NCBI GenBank assembly: GCA_016841045.1
Contig: JAENZX010000011.1
Coordinates: 1 to 64,000, forward strand
Direction of reading: 5' to 3'
From: Thermincola carboxydiphila
GTDB taxonomy: Bacteria > Bacillota > Thermincolia > Thermincolales > UBA2595
Length of the DNA: 64,000 nucleotides
Part shown: piece after piece, positions 36,510 through 44,469 of the stretch
How the letters are laid out: every line of letters begins with the position of its first letter
Position numbering within the stretch: position 1 is the first letter of the stretch
Position numbers and translations under genes: made by a program
Notes under the pieces: generated by a model
Told to the model about the DNA's origin: nothing
The model's input: only the letters and a program-made list of their open reading frames with translations
Database searches by the model: none

Positions 36510-36854
36510 CTATCGACGTAACTCCTTGATTCTGGCAGCTTTGCCTTTTAATGCTCTCAGATAGAACAATCTGGCTCTACGAACCTTACCTCTACGAACC
36601 ACTTCAATCTTATCTATACGTGGAGAGTGTAAGGGAAGAGTTCTCTCAACACCAACTCCGTAGGAGATTCTACGAACAGTAAAGGTCTCTCTCATACCTC
36701 CACCGCGTCTCTTTATTACAACACCTTCAAACAACTGAATTCTTTCACGTCCACCCTCAACAACCTTCAGGTGTACTTTTACTGTATCACCAGGACGAAA
36801 AGACGGAAGGTCTTTTTTCATTTGTTCTTCTTCAATTAACCTGATTATGTTCAT
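36510..36854 (-). CDS. rplS: 50S ribosomal protein L19
   Basis: 114 residues, full length. [62 protein letters not shown] and [14 protein letters not shown] are diagnostic. GAAGGAGGG lies before the ATG. It has its own promoter and a structured leader, so it may be regulated apart from trmD. Confidence 0.98.
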   Translation of the reverse strand: MNIIRLIEEEQMKKDLPSFRPGDTVKVHLKVVEGGRERIQLFEGVVIKRRGGGMRETFTVRRISYGVGVERTLPLHSPRIDKIEVVRRGKVRRARLFYLRALKGKAARIKELRR

Positions 36855-36933
36855 TATGTATGCCCTCCTTCCCTGAGACGTTCATCACCCCTGATAACGG
36901 GCAGCGGACCGTCCTTCTTGACCAACATAGGGT

Positions 36934-36962
36934 ATTATAGCATAAGATTACAATAATATCAA
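36934..36962 (-). promoter_or_regulatory. rplS promoter and 75-base structured leader
   Basis: TTGATA (36957-36962), 17-base spacer, TATAAT (36934-36939). The RNA between about 36928 and 36855 is GC-rich with several short inverted segments (GGTCCGCTGCCCG, CAGGGGTGATGAACG, CTCAGGGAAGG). Its position matches the L19 leader known from Firmicutes, but I could not confirm the consensus. Confidence 0.7.
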
Positions 36963-37016
36963 GCCAGTTTTTCCAATTCTTGTGTTTTCAGTAATTCTTG
37001 TATTACTAATTTGGTT

Positions 37017-37610
37017 TCAATAATTAGTTGTTCCACCCTTGTTCCACCAGTTTTCTCCTAAAAGCCTGTCCAAAATAATTGCAACAGCACTTCTTACACT
37101 AAGGTGGTTATAATCCCAAGGACCATAAATGGGTTCTAATATATAGTCTGTCTTTTGCATTGTTTCTTTCTCGATTCCCCAACCTGTACCAAATAAAATC
37201 AAGTATGGCCGCCCGTCCAACATCTGCTCTCTCATTTGTCCGTAACTCACAGTGTTGGGATATACCCTGGCATCAGTAGTTACTGTAATTGGCTTTTCAC
37301 CAGTTTCTCTTCTTATTTGCTCTATGGTATCCTCTAGAGAAGAAATTAATGCCACTCTCTCAAAAGCTGTCTTTCTGTCCTGGTTGTACCTGGCACCATA
37401 ACCATTCTGCCAGTAATTAAGGACATCCTGAACCAAAACCCGCTGTGTCTCAAGAGGATGAATTATATAATACTTCCGTACATTATACGTGCAGGCTGTC
37501 CGGGCGATGTCGTGAATATCCAGATTGGTCACTGACGTTGAAATAATCTCCATGTTTTTGTTGTACACCGGGTAATGGAGAAGTCCTATGAATATGTTTG
37601 GTTGGTTCAA
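37017..37610 (-). CDS. SPOUT-type RNA methyltransferase, COG4752-like
   Basis: 197 residues. HYPVYNKNMEIISTSVTNLDIHDIAR, YYIIHPLETQRVL, LILFGTGWGIEKE and YGPWDYNHLSVRSAVAIILDRLLGENWW fit the 'RNA_Me_trans' family, a trefoil-knot SAM-binding fold. The exact RNA target is not established. The start is TTG at 37610 behind AAGGGGG. It lies between trmD and rplS, a common arrangement in Clostridia. Confidence 0.88.
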   Translation of the reverse strand: MNQPNIFIGLLHYPVYNKNMEIISTSVTNLDIHDIARTACTYNVRKYYIIHPLETQRVLVQDVLNYWQNGYGARYNQDRKTAFERVALISSLEDTIEQIRRETGEKPITVTTDARVYPNTVSYGQMREQMLDGRPYLILFGTGWGIEKETMQKTDYILEPIYGPWDYNHLSVRSAVAIILDRLLGENWWNKGGTTNY

Positions 37611-37650
37611 GTTGTTATCCCCCTTATAGTATGTTATTTCCAGGGGCGTG

Positions 37651-38376
37651 TCATTCTTTTTCCAATAGCTTTTTATCCTGTTTCGGCAAGTCTTCGACCT
37701 TTAACATATCAGGCCTTCTCTCCAGCGTTCTTTTAAGAGACATTTTTCTTCGCCATAACCTTATTCGTTCATGGTCGCCGCTCAACAGAACTTCGGGGAC
37801 TTTGAGCTCACCATATTCACGGGGCCTGGTATACTGTGGATATCCCAGAAGTCCTTCATAGAAAGAGTCAGTCACAAAGGATTCCTCTTCACCCAACACC
37901 CCTGGAATCATTCTGGCAACCGCATCTGTAATTACCATTGCCGGTAATTCTCCACCGGTTAAAACAAAATCTCCGATTGATATTTCGTAGTCGACAAGCT
38001 TTTCTCTGACCCTCTCATCGATTCCTTCGTAATGTCCGCAGATGAAAATAAGGTGCTGTTCCCGCGCCAAGTCTTTTGCTAATTGCTGGTTAAACATCAT
38101 TCCCTGAGGACATAAAAGAATTACTTTAGAATCACCTGTAGCACTTAAAGATTTAACGTACTCAACCGCTTCAAAAATTGGTTCCGGTTTCATAACCATA
38201 CCGGCTCCGCCGCCAAAAGGGTAATCATCTACAATTCGGTGCTTGTCATGGGTAAAGTCCCTTATATTTGTCATTGTAATATTTAAAAGCCCTTTTTCCC
38301 TGGCCCTTTTGATTATACTCGCACTAAAGGGACTTTCAAACATTTCGGGAAAAAGAGTCAGGATATCTATCTTCAT
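37651..38376 (-). CDS. trmD: tRNA (guanine(37)-N1)-methyltransferase
   Basis: 241 residues; methylates G37 next to the anticodon to prevent frameshifting. Motifs are KIDILTLFPEMF, YPFGGGAGMVMKPEP, LIFICGHYEGIDERV and EISIGDFVLTGGELPAMV (trefoil knot). ATG 38376 is preferred, with AGGTG upstream; a GTG at 38385 is part of that site. Follows rimM by 26 bases. Confidence 0.97.
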   Translation of the reverse strand: MKIDILTLFPEMFESPFSASIIKRAREKGLLNITMTNIRDFTHDKHRIVDDYPFGGGAGMVMKPEPIFEAVEYVKSLSATGDSKVILLCPQGMMFNQQLAKDLAREQHLIFICGHYEGIDERVREKLVDYEISIGDFVLTGGELPAMVITDAVARMIPGVLGEEESFVTDSFYEGLLGYPQYTRPREYGELKVPEVLLSGDHERIRLWRRKMSLKRTLERRPDMLKVEDLPKQDKKLLEKE

Positions 38377-38402
38377 TATAATCACCTGTCTAATAGGCAG
38401 CC

Positions 38403-38921
38403 CTATAAATCGAGAAGTCCGTCCAGAGGCTTTATTACGATCTTTTTGCCAATTTTATCAATCTGTCTCACAACTTCTTTTAAGGCCGGTATCATATATT
38501 CTTTCTCTGTACCTTTAACGATATAAACATCGTTACTGCCCGTCTGGATAACATCCCTGATTTTACCCAATTTCAGACCGTCATCAGTCTGTACCTCCAT
38601 ACCGATAATATCAAATATATAATATGTATCATCAGACAGTTCCATCAGTTCATCAGGAGTTATCTTTAAAATACTCCCAACTATATCTTCGGCTGCATTC
38701 ATATCTACTATCTCTTTAAACTTTATAACAAAATAGTTCTTTTGGGATCTTACTCTTTCAATTGTGAGGTTGCCTGTTACCCCTTTTTTTTCGAATATAA
38801 TAATTTCGTTTGCTTTAAATCTCTCGGGAAAATCAGTCAGAGGCCATACACGCACTTCACCCCTGTGTCCCTGGGTATTGATAATTTCACCAACAGATAT
38901 AAGGCTTTTGTTAGTGTCCAT
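38403..38921 (-). CDS. rimM: 16S rRNA processing protein RimM
   Basis: 172 residues; helps 30S head maturation and binds S19. The N-terminal RimM domain begins SVGEIINTQGHRGEVRVWPLTDFPERF, and the C-terminal PRC barrel contains YYIFDIIGMEVQTDDGLKLGKI and EYMIPALKEVVRQIDK. Normal length. Between ylqD and trmD in the classic order. Confidence 0.96.
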   Translation of the reverse strand: MDTNKSLISVGEIINTQGHRGEVRVWPLTDFPERFKANEIIIFEKKGVTGNLTIERVRSQKNYFVIKFKEIVDMNAAEDIVGSILKITPDELMELSDDTYYIFDIIGMEVQTDDGLKLGKIRDVIQTGSNDVYIVKGTEKEYMIPALKEVVRQIDKIGKKIVIKPLDGLLDL

Positions 38922-38931
38922 AAGAACTAAT

Positions 38932-39354
38932 TTATCTCCTTGATGTTCTTCTTATTTCAATGATTTTATCATCACATACCAGAACCTCTACCCCGAAAAT
39001 GTCATTCCAGTCATCGCCGACATTTATTTCGGTTATTGATTCTAGGGTGCCTTGGGCAACTTCTGAGCCTATTGCCATCAGTCCCACATTTTTTAACTGC
39101 TCTGTTAGTCTGTTCTTAGCCTGAATGCGTTTTTGTTTTTCATTCTCCACATGCTGCTTTGCAGCCGGAATTCCAGCAGGGTTTTTCTTTTCCAGTTCTG
39201 CAACCATTCTTTTAATCTGAAAATCCAGTTGCTGCAACTCAGCATCCAGCTTTCTTATGCCATCCTGAATCTCTAAAGCCATTTTTGCCTTAAAATCTTC
39301 AGTAACCTTAACTTTAACCAGGACAGTACGCTTAATAGTTAACGGACCTGACAC
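38932..39354 (-). CDS. ylqD: YlqD family protein
   Basis: 140 residues. A central coiled coil (about 25-90, Lys/Glu/Gln-rich, DAELQQLDFQIKRMVAELE) separates an N-terminal beta strand (TIKRTVLVKVKVTEDFK) and a C-terminal RNA-contact-like barrel (VGDDWNDIFGVEVLVCDDKIIEIRR). This is the layout of YlqD, a conserved Firmicute protein of unknown function encoded beside rimM. Start GTG at 39354. Confidence 0.88.
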   Translation of the reverse strand: MSGPLTIKRTVLVKVKVTEDFKAKMALEIQDGIRKLDAELQQLDFQIKRMVAELEKKNPAGIPAAKQHVENEKQKRIQAKNRLTEQLKNVGLMAIGSEVAQGTLESITEINVGDDWNDIFGVEVLVCDDKIIEIRRTSRR

Positions 39355-39419
39355 ATACCATACCCCCTATGACAACATTAACACCTACAAGCGGCAACAA
39401 GATAAACAGAAGGATTAAG

Positions 39420-39442
39420 TAACGGGGCTCTAAGCCCCGTTA
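39420..39442 (-). terminator. Hairpin between khpA and ylqD
   Basis: TAACGGGGCT and AGCCCCGTTA form a perfect 10-bp stem with a 3-base loop, overlapping the khpA stop codon. There is no T run after it, so it may be an RNA-stability or processing element and not a full terminator. Confidence 0.6.
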
Positions 39443-39667
39443 TACTATCTCCACAACTACTTTTTTACCTTGCCTGGTAGCAGCGGCTTTTACAATGGCT
39501 CTCATAGCTTTTGCTATCCTGCCCTGTTTGCCAATAACTTTGCCCATATCATCAGGGGCTACTCTCAGTTCCAAAACCAGGGATTTGTCGCTATCAACAA
39601 CATTTACTGAAACCTGGTCCGGGTTATCCACTAGGGACTTGGCAAGTAATTCAACTAATTCCTTCAT
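39440..39667 (-). CDS. khpA: KH-domain RNA-binding protein KhpA
   Basis: 75 residues, a single KH domain with the GxxG loop in MGKVIGKQGRIAKAMRAIVKAAA. Binds RNA, usually as a partner of KhpB (Jag). Located between rpsP and ylqD as in most Firmicutes. Confidence 0.95.
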   Translation of the reverse strand: MKELVELLAKSLVDNPDQVSVNVVDSDKSLVLELRVAPDDMGKVIGKQGRIAKAMRAIVKAAATRQGKKVVVEIV

Positions 39668-39687
39668 TCTTGCACCCCCTCGGACTC

Positions 39688-39948
39688 CTATTTACCAGCG
39701 GCCTTTTCAATCAAACCGGCTTTATTTAACAGGGCCCTTACAGTTTCGGATGGTTGTGCCCCAGTCTGTATCCATTTAACTGCTTTTTCTTCATCAAATC
39801 TGATCTCAGCGGGGTTCTTGCACGGGTCGTAATACCCAATTTCTTCAATAAACTTACCGTCTCTAGGGGACCTGGAGTCTGCCACAACAACACGGTAAAA
39901 TGGTTTTTTCTTAGCACCCATTCTCTTTAAGCGAATCCTTGTTGCCAT
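39688..39948 (-). CDS. rpsP: 30S ribosomal protein S16
   Basis: 86 residues. [24 protein letters not shown] and [12 protein letters not shown]-type blocks (here [19 protein letters not shown]) are diagnostic, as is [20 protein letters not shown] precedes the ATG. Full length. Confidence 0.98.
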   Translation of the reverse strand: MATRIRLKRMGAKKKPFYRVVVADSRSPRDGKFIEEIGYYDPCKNPAEIRFDEEKAVKWIQTGAQPSETVRALLNKAGLIEKAAGK

Positions 39949-39997
39949 ATTCTATTTCACCTCCTCAATATAATCTTCCAAAAATTTCTTTTTTATA

Positions 39998-41350
39998 CTA
40001 CTTAAAAAATGGGAGTTTAAAGCCTCCGCCTTTCTTAAGATTTTTCTCCATTCCGGAAAACTGCTTCATCATCTTCCTTGTTTCTTCAAATTGTTTTAGC
40101 AGCCTGTTAACCTCACTTACTTTGGTTCCACTGCCTTTGGCAATGCGCTTTTTTCTGCTGTCTTTAATAATTTTGGGGTCATTCCGTTCTTTGGGAGTCA
40201 TGGACTGAATTATTGCCTTCATATGAACCATTTCTTTTTCATCCACAGCACCCTTAAGATCTTTCAGCTGCTTCATCTTACCAAGTCCGGGTATCATCCC
40301 AAGTATCTGATCTAGGGAACCCATTTTCTTTATCTGTTCCATCTGATCGAGAAAGTCCTGTAAACTATACTCCTGAGTTCTGATTTTCCTCTGCAGTTCC
40401 ATGGCCTTATCGCTATCAAGAGTAGACTGTGCTTTTTCTATTAGGCTTAACACATCACCCATACCAAGTATTCTGGAAGCAATACGGTCGGGATGAAATG
40501 GCTCAAGAGCGTCAAGTTTTTCACCCATGCCCGCAAACTTGATAGGTTTACCGGTTACAGCCTTAACGGATAACGCGCCACCACCTCTGGTATCACCATC
40601 TAGTTTGGTGATAATAACACCGTCAATCCCGAGCCGCTCATGGAATGATTGGGCTATATTCACCGCGTCCTGTCCTGTGGTAGCATCCATAACAAATAAT
40701 ATTTCATGCGGGTGGACAGCGTTTTTGACATTTTGGAGTTCTTCCATAAGTTCCTCGTTAATGTGCAAACGTCCGGCTGTATCAATAATTACAATATCAT
40801 TATTGTAGGACCGTGCATGTTCCATAGCCCCTTTTGCGATATCGACAGGATTGGTTTTATCACCAAGGGTGTAAACCGGTATAGATAACTGGTCACCCAA
40901 AACCTGAAGCTGTTTAATAGCAGCAGGTCTATAAACGTCACCAGCAACAAGCAGAGGTCTTCTTCCCTGTTTCCTTAACAGGTTGGCAAGCTTCCCTGCA
41001 GTAGTTGTTTTACCGGCACCCTGCAGCCCTACCAGCATAATCACCGTAGGTGGCTTGGAAGAAATATTTATTTTACTTTGAGTACCACCAAGTAATTCAG
41101 TTAACTCATCATTAACAATCTTGATAACATGCTGCCCCGGTGTAAGGCTTTGCAGTACCTCCTGACCAACAGCACGTTCTTTAACTTTTTTAATAAAATC
41201 CTTAACCACTTTAAAGTTAACATCTGCTTCCAGCAATGCAACCCGGACATCTCTCATTGCCTGGTCAACATCAGCTTCGTTTAATTTACCCTTACCTTTT
41301 AACTTTTGAAATGTATTTTGCAATTTTTCGGCAAGACCCTCAAAAATCAC
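39998..41350 (-). CDS. ffh: Signal recognition particle protein Ffh
   Basis: 450 residues; binds signal sequences and 4.5S/6S RNA and delivers ribosomes to FtsY. N domain, then G domain with LQGAGKTTTAGKLA, DVYRPAAIKQL, DTAGRLH and TKLDGDTRGGG, then a methionine-rich M domain (LDQMEQIKKMGSLDQILGMI, GSGTKVSEVNRLLKQFEETRKMMKQ). The start is GTG at 41350 with AAAGGGGG nine bases before; a longer frame would include that site. Confidence 0.97.
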   Translation of the reverse strand: MIFEGLAEKLQNTFQKLKGKGKLNEADVDQAMRDVRVALLEADVNFKVVKDFIKKVKERAVGQEVLQSLTPGQHVIKIVNDELTELLGGTQSKINISSKPPTVIMLVGLQGAGKTTTAGKLANLLRKQGRRPLLVAGDVYRPAAIKQLQVLGDQLSIPVYTLGDKTNPVDIAKGAMEHARSYNNDIVIIDTAGRLHINEELMEELQNVKNAVHPHEILFVMDATTGQDAVNIAQSFHERLGIDGVIITKLDGDTRGGGALSVKAVTGKPIKFAGMGEKLDALEPFHPDRIASRILGMGDVLSLIEKAQSTLDSDKAMELQRKIRTQEYSLQDFLDQMEQIKKMGSLDQILGMIPGLGKMKQLKDLKGAVDEKEMVHMKAIIQSMTPKERNDPKIIKDSRKKRIAKGSGTKVSEVNRLLKQFEETRKMMKQFSGMEKNLKKGGGFKLPFFK

Positions 41351-41383
41351 AGTTCTTAACCCCCTTTTAAGGTTCAAACAATA

Positions 41384-41734
41384 TTAATCGTTATCCTGGA
41401 TTTCAATAATCTCATTAATAACTTTTCTGATTTCACTTGTAAGGGTCGGGTCATCTTCAACATCATCCAGAAGGGCCAACACTTTATACAGCCTCTCCTG
41501 TTCATCATTAAACTTTTTTATCAGACCTAATTTTTCTTCGAACTCCTGGAGAATTTTTTCGGACCTTTTAAGGATATCGTGTACAGCCTGTCTGCTTATT
41601 TTGTACTCTTCGGAAATTTCACCCAACGAAAGATCCTGTTCATAATACAGTGACAGGATTTCCTTCTGCCTTGGGGTAAGCAGTTGGCCATAAAAATCAT
41701 ATAGCATTGCGACACGTTCAATTTTTTTTATCAA
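41384..41734 (-). CDS. ylxM: YlxM family HTH protein (SRP-associated)
   Basis: About 116 residues. A sigma-70 region 4-like HTH (LLTPRQKEILSLYYEQDLSLGEISEEYKISRQAVHDILKR) is followed by an acidic coiled C-terminus. YlxM homologues modulate SRP GTPase function in streptococci. Start chosen as TTG 41734 with AGGTG upstream; GTG 41743 is possible. Directly upstream of ffh. Confidence 0.92.
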   Translation of the reverse strand: MIKKIERVAMLYDFYGQLLTPRQKEILSLYYEQDLSLGEISEEYKISRQAVHDILKRSEKILQEFEEKLGLIKKFNDEQERLYKVLALLDDVEDDPTLTSEIRKVINEIIEIQDND

Positions 41735-41869
41735 ATTCAACACCTGCGGTGTAAAGTATTTTTCCTTTACAGAGGTATTTTATTAGAATTTACCCGCTTT
41801 GTCAAGCATTAGAGTCTTATAGAGTCTTATATGTTCTTGTAACCAAAACCAAGATTGTCATTCCCCGGC

Positions 41870-41913
41870 CTAAAAAAGAAACAGCGCCCCATTTACTTTG
41901 GACGCTCTTGAAT
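41870..41913 (-). terminator. Terminator of the 58-aa gene
   Basis: On the minus strand AGCGTCC and GGGGCGCT pair around a 9-base loop, followed by GTTTCTTTTTT, 18 bases after the stop. Confidence 0.8.
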
Positions 41914-41930
41914 GTATGTACTTTTTTTCG

Positions 41931-42107
41931 CTAATTGTATTTTCTCTCCTTTAACCGCTTAACCCCTTGTAATTCTTTGTCAATATCATCATCAATATCC
42001 ATCAGCCGGACTAAAAGCTTGGTTTGTTCCTCAGAATTATTATCCATATACCGATCTATCAAGGACTCCCTTTGTGACTTGAGAATTGATAACATTCTTC
42101 CTTTCAT
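41931..42107 (-). CDS. Small acidic helical protein (58 aa)
   Basis: Short ORF with ATG at 42107 and a GGGGG-rich site upstream, and its own terminator. The product is charged and helical (MKGRMLSILKSQRESLIDRY, RLMDIDDDIDKELQGVKRLK), no cysteines or membrane segment. Not recognised; reminiscent of short Spo0E-like or flagellar helper proteins only in being a small helical protein, so I assign no function. Confidence 0.55.
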   Translation of the reverse strand: MKGRMLSILKSQRESLIDRYMDNNSEEQTKLLVRLMDIDDDIDKELQGVKRLKERKYN

Positions 42108-42307
42108 AGTCTCAGCCCCCTTTTTGTCTTTTTTGTGTTTGTGATTTATTTCACTTTATAAGAACAATAATTCGACAATGCTGCAATGTTTTCCTTCTTT
42201 ATTTTTAGATAAATTCGATTTCTTTTTTAAGTTTTGCGACAAAAAAACTTTTTACCCCCGAGCCGCCAGGCAAGCGGAGTCATCTCGCTAGTACCTCTAT
42301 CTTAATG

Positions 42308-42558
42308 AAAGAAAAAACAAAAAACAGTTAACCACAGAGTTACTCACAGGCACTGCTTAATGTCTGAGGACACAGAGGACGCAGAGAGAAATTGCAAGAA
42401 CACAGTTCCATTTGATAGAAGACCGTAGTTTGGGAGACCTCTGACTCTCTGCGTACTTTGCGTCCTCTCTCTTTTGCCCTAAATGAATCGATTCATCTCC
42501 GCGTTTAATTTTTTGTATTTCTTTTTAAAACTGATCAACGTTACTAGATGAGGCACTA
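42308..42558. repeat. Interspersed repeat copy R1
   Basis: Begins with an A-rich GAAAAAAC...AAAAAACAGTTAACCACAGAG segment, continues with GAGGACACAGAGGACGCAGAG, GCGTCCTCTCTCTTTTGCCC, and ends GAGGCACTAG. The first part matches R3 in inverted orientation at 52235-52318 and the last part matches R4 at 56384-56482. Non-coding. Together with 42145-42307 (A/T-rich, nothing seen) it fills the gap downstream of the deaminase gene. Confidence 0.85.
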
Positions 42559-42565
42559 GTATCCA

Positions 42566-43861
42566 CTACTTTACTAACCGGTCTGCGCACTTCTGGACGT
42601 TTTCGAGGATTTCCCGCTCGTCAATACCTTCGACTTTCCCGTGTTTCATGACAACCCGGCCGTCGATAATAACAGTATCTATGTCTGATGACTGGGCTGA
42701 ATAAACAGTATGTGCATAAATATCATGTTTGGGATACAGGTGAGGTTTTTCAAAGTCAATCAGGATTATATCTGCCTTATAGCCGGTTTTAAGCATCCCA
42801 ACATCCGTTAGACCCAGAATCTTAGCGCCGTTTACAGTAGCCATCTCCAAAGCCTGATATGCCGGAATAGCCTTAGCGTCACCAGAATTAACCTTATGCA
42901 AAAGCGCTGCTGAACGCATTTCCTCCAGCATATCAAGATTATTGTTGCTGGCTGCCCCGTCGGTTCCTAATCCTACAGTGACTCCTTCAGCCAAAAGTTG
43001 GGGTATTGGGGCAATTCCACTGGCCAGTTTCATGTTACTCTCCGGGTTATGGGCAACTCCAACGCTTTTCTCTTTTAGGATCTTAATATCCTCTTGAGTC
43101 AGGTGTACACAGTGAGCGCCCAGGACAGGCAAATCAAGAAGCCCTACATCATTAACCAATTCAATGGGAGTCTTGCCATAATTCTTCCTTATATCATCAA
43201 ATTCAGCCTTGGTTTCGGCAAGGTGAATATGTGCTCCAACATTATGCTTTTGGGCCAGTTTTATAACTTTTTCGAGGTATTCGGGCGGACAGGTATTTGG
43301 TGCATGAGGACCAACCATAGTGGTAATCCTGCCACCGGCAGCACCATTCCATTTGGCGATAAACTCATCTGTTTCCTCAAGGGCAAGTTGTGCAGTCGGA
43401 GCAACTCCAATCATGCCGCGGGAAAGACACGCCCTTACACCGCATACCTCAACAGCTTTTGCAACTTCATCCATATAAAAATACATATCGGCAAAGGTGG
43501 TTGTCCCTGACTTAATCATCTCCAGCATGCATAACATGGTCCCCCAATAAACGTCGTCAGCAGTAAGCCTCTCTTCAAGGGGCCATATGCGTGTCGACAG
43601 CCACTCCATCAACGGGAGGTCATCAGCATAACTCCTGAGCAAAGTCATAGCAGCATGGGTATGAGTGTTTACAAAACCAGGCATTGCGACCATACCGGCG
43701 GCATCTATTACTTCCTCTGCACCCCAGTTTGCCGGCGCAGTTCCAACCGGCCCCACAAAACTGATTTTATCTCCTTCAATTCCGATTTCGCCGCTCGTAA
43801 TTTTGTCATCTTGTCCTGTCATAGGAATAACAGTCACATTTTTGATTAACAATTTGCTCAT
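42566..43861 (-). CDS. mtaD: 5'-methylthioadenosine/S-adenosylhomocysteine deaminase
   Basis: Converts MTA and SAH to their inosine forms. 431 residues, amidohydrolase fold. Metal ligands are in GFVNTHTHAAMTLLRSYADD (HxH), AHIHLAETKAE and GLGTDGAASNNNLDMLEEM, with GAHCVHLTQED; the composite pattern matches MTA/SAH deaminases of the TRZ/ATZ group. GGAGG lies before ATG 43861. Last gene of the salvage cluster, 16 bases after the aldolase gene. Confidence 0.92.
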   Translation of the reverse strand: MSKLLIKNVTVIPMTGQDDKITSGEIGIEGDKISFVGPVGTAPANWGAEEVIDAAGMVAMPGFVNTHTHAAMTLLRSYADDLPLMEWLSTRIWPLEERLTADDVYWGTMLCMLEMIKSGTTTFADMYFYMDEVAKAVEVCGVRACLSRGMIGVAPTAQLALEETDEFIAKWNGAAGGRITTMVGPHAPNTCPPEYLEKVIKLAQKHNVGAHIHLAETKAEFDDIRKNYGKTPIELVNDVGLLDLPVLGAHCVHLTQEDIKILKEKSVGVAHNPESNMKLASGIAPIPQLLAEGVTVGLGTDGAASNNNLDMLEEMRSAALLHKVNSGDAKAIPAYQALEMATVNGAKILGLTDVGMLKTGYKADIILIDFEKPHLYPKHDIYAHTVYSAQSSDIDTVIIDGRVVMKHGKVEGIDEREILENVQKCADRLVK

Positions 43862-43877
43862 TTATGATACCTCCTAA

Positions 43878-44468
43878 TCACCACTGACCGTATTTTTCAC
43901 TTTTCTTTTCTTTTATGTCTCCCTGCAATGTTCTTGTAAGGTATATTATCTTTGATATGTTTTCCAAGCTGGAAGTCCATTGGTATGCTTCTTCAATCAG
44001 CTGACCCGTGGCAAAACTGCCATGGCCCCGAATCATAACTACTTTATATTCCTTAAGATACTCCGGCAGTACCCGGGCAACTTCCTCAGAGCCTACAGTA
44101 TGCTCAAAACTTAATATAGGAATCTTGTGAAGCATATACTGCCCTTCGGAATCTATAGGTATAATCTCCTCATCCACCAGCGACAATGCAGTGGCATAGA
44201 CCGGATGTGCGTGCACTATGGCGAGAGCGGACGTATTTTTATAAATGGACCTGTGTACACCAATCTCTGTTGAGGCAAGGGTAATATGACTATCATTTTT
44301 GTCAAGCCCGGTTTCTATAAGATCACTTTCCTTTAATCTTCCCAGCATAGAACCCCTTCTGGTTATAACCAACCGGTCACCAAGCCGAATGCTCATATTG
44401 CCACTGTGAGAACTGTTGAGGCCTTGATGAAACAGGTCACGTCCTATTTGACTGAATTCCCTGTGCAT
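43878..44468 (-). CDS. Class II aldolase/adducin family protein
   Basis: 196 residues of the zinc-dependent class II aldolase fold (fuculose-phosphate aldolase, Ald2 and MtnB relatives). GNMSIRLGDRLVITRRGSMLG binds the substrate phosphate in relatives, STEIGVHRSIYK carries the catalytic-type glutamate, and VHAHPVYATAL and RGHGSFATG supply zinc histidines. It starts one base after AOR. In the DHAP shunt, a homologous aldolase splits methylthioribulose-1-P to DHAP and methylthioacetaldehyde; with mtnP and mtnA nearby that reaction is my preferred guess. MtnB-type dehydratase is less likely as no mtnC/D/E are present here. Confidence 0.85.
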   Translation of the reverse strand: MHREFSQIGRDLFHQGLNSSHSGNMSIRLGDRLVITRRGSMLGRLKESDLIETGLDKNDSHITLASTEIGVHRSIYKNTSALAIVHAHPVYATALSLVDEEIIPIDSEGQYMLHKIPILSFEHTVGSEEVARVLPEYLKEYKVVMIRGHGSFATGQLIEEAYQWTSSLENISKIIYLTRTLQGDIKEKKSEKYGQW

Positions 44469-44469
44469 G

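Noticed and set aside
43878-44468. Calling the aldolase a methylthioribulose-1-P dehydratase (MtnB)
   Set aside because: Same fold, but no mtnC, mtnD, mtnE or mtnK neighbours and an anaerobic context; the aldolase assignment fits better though it is unproven.
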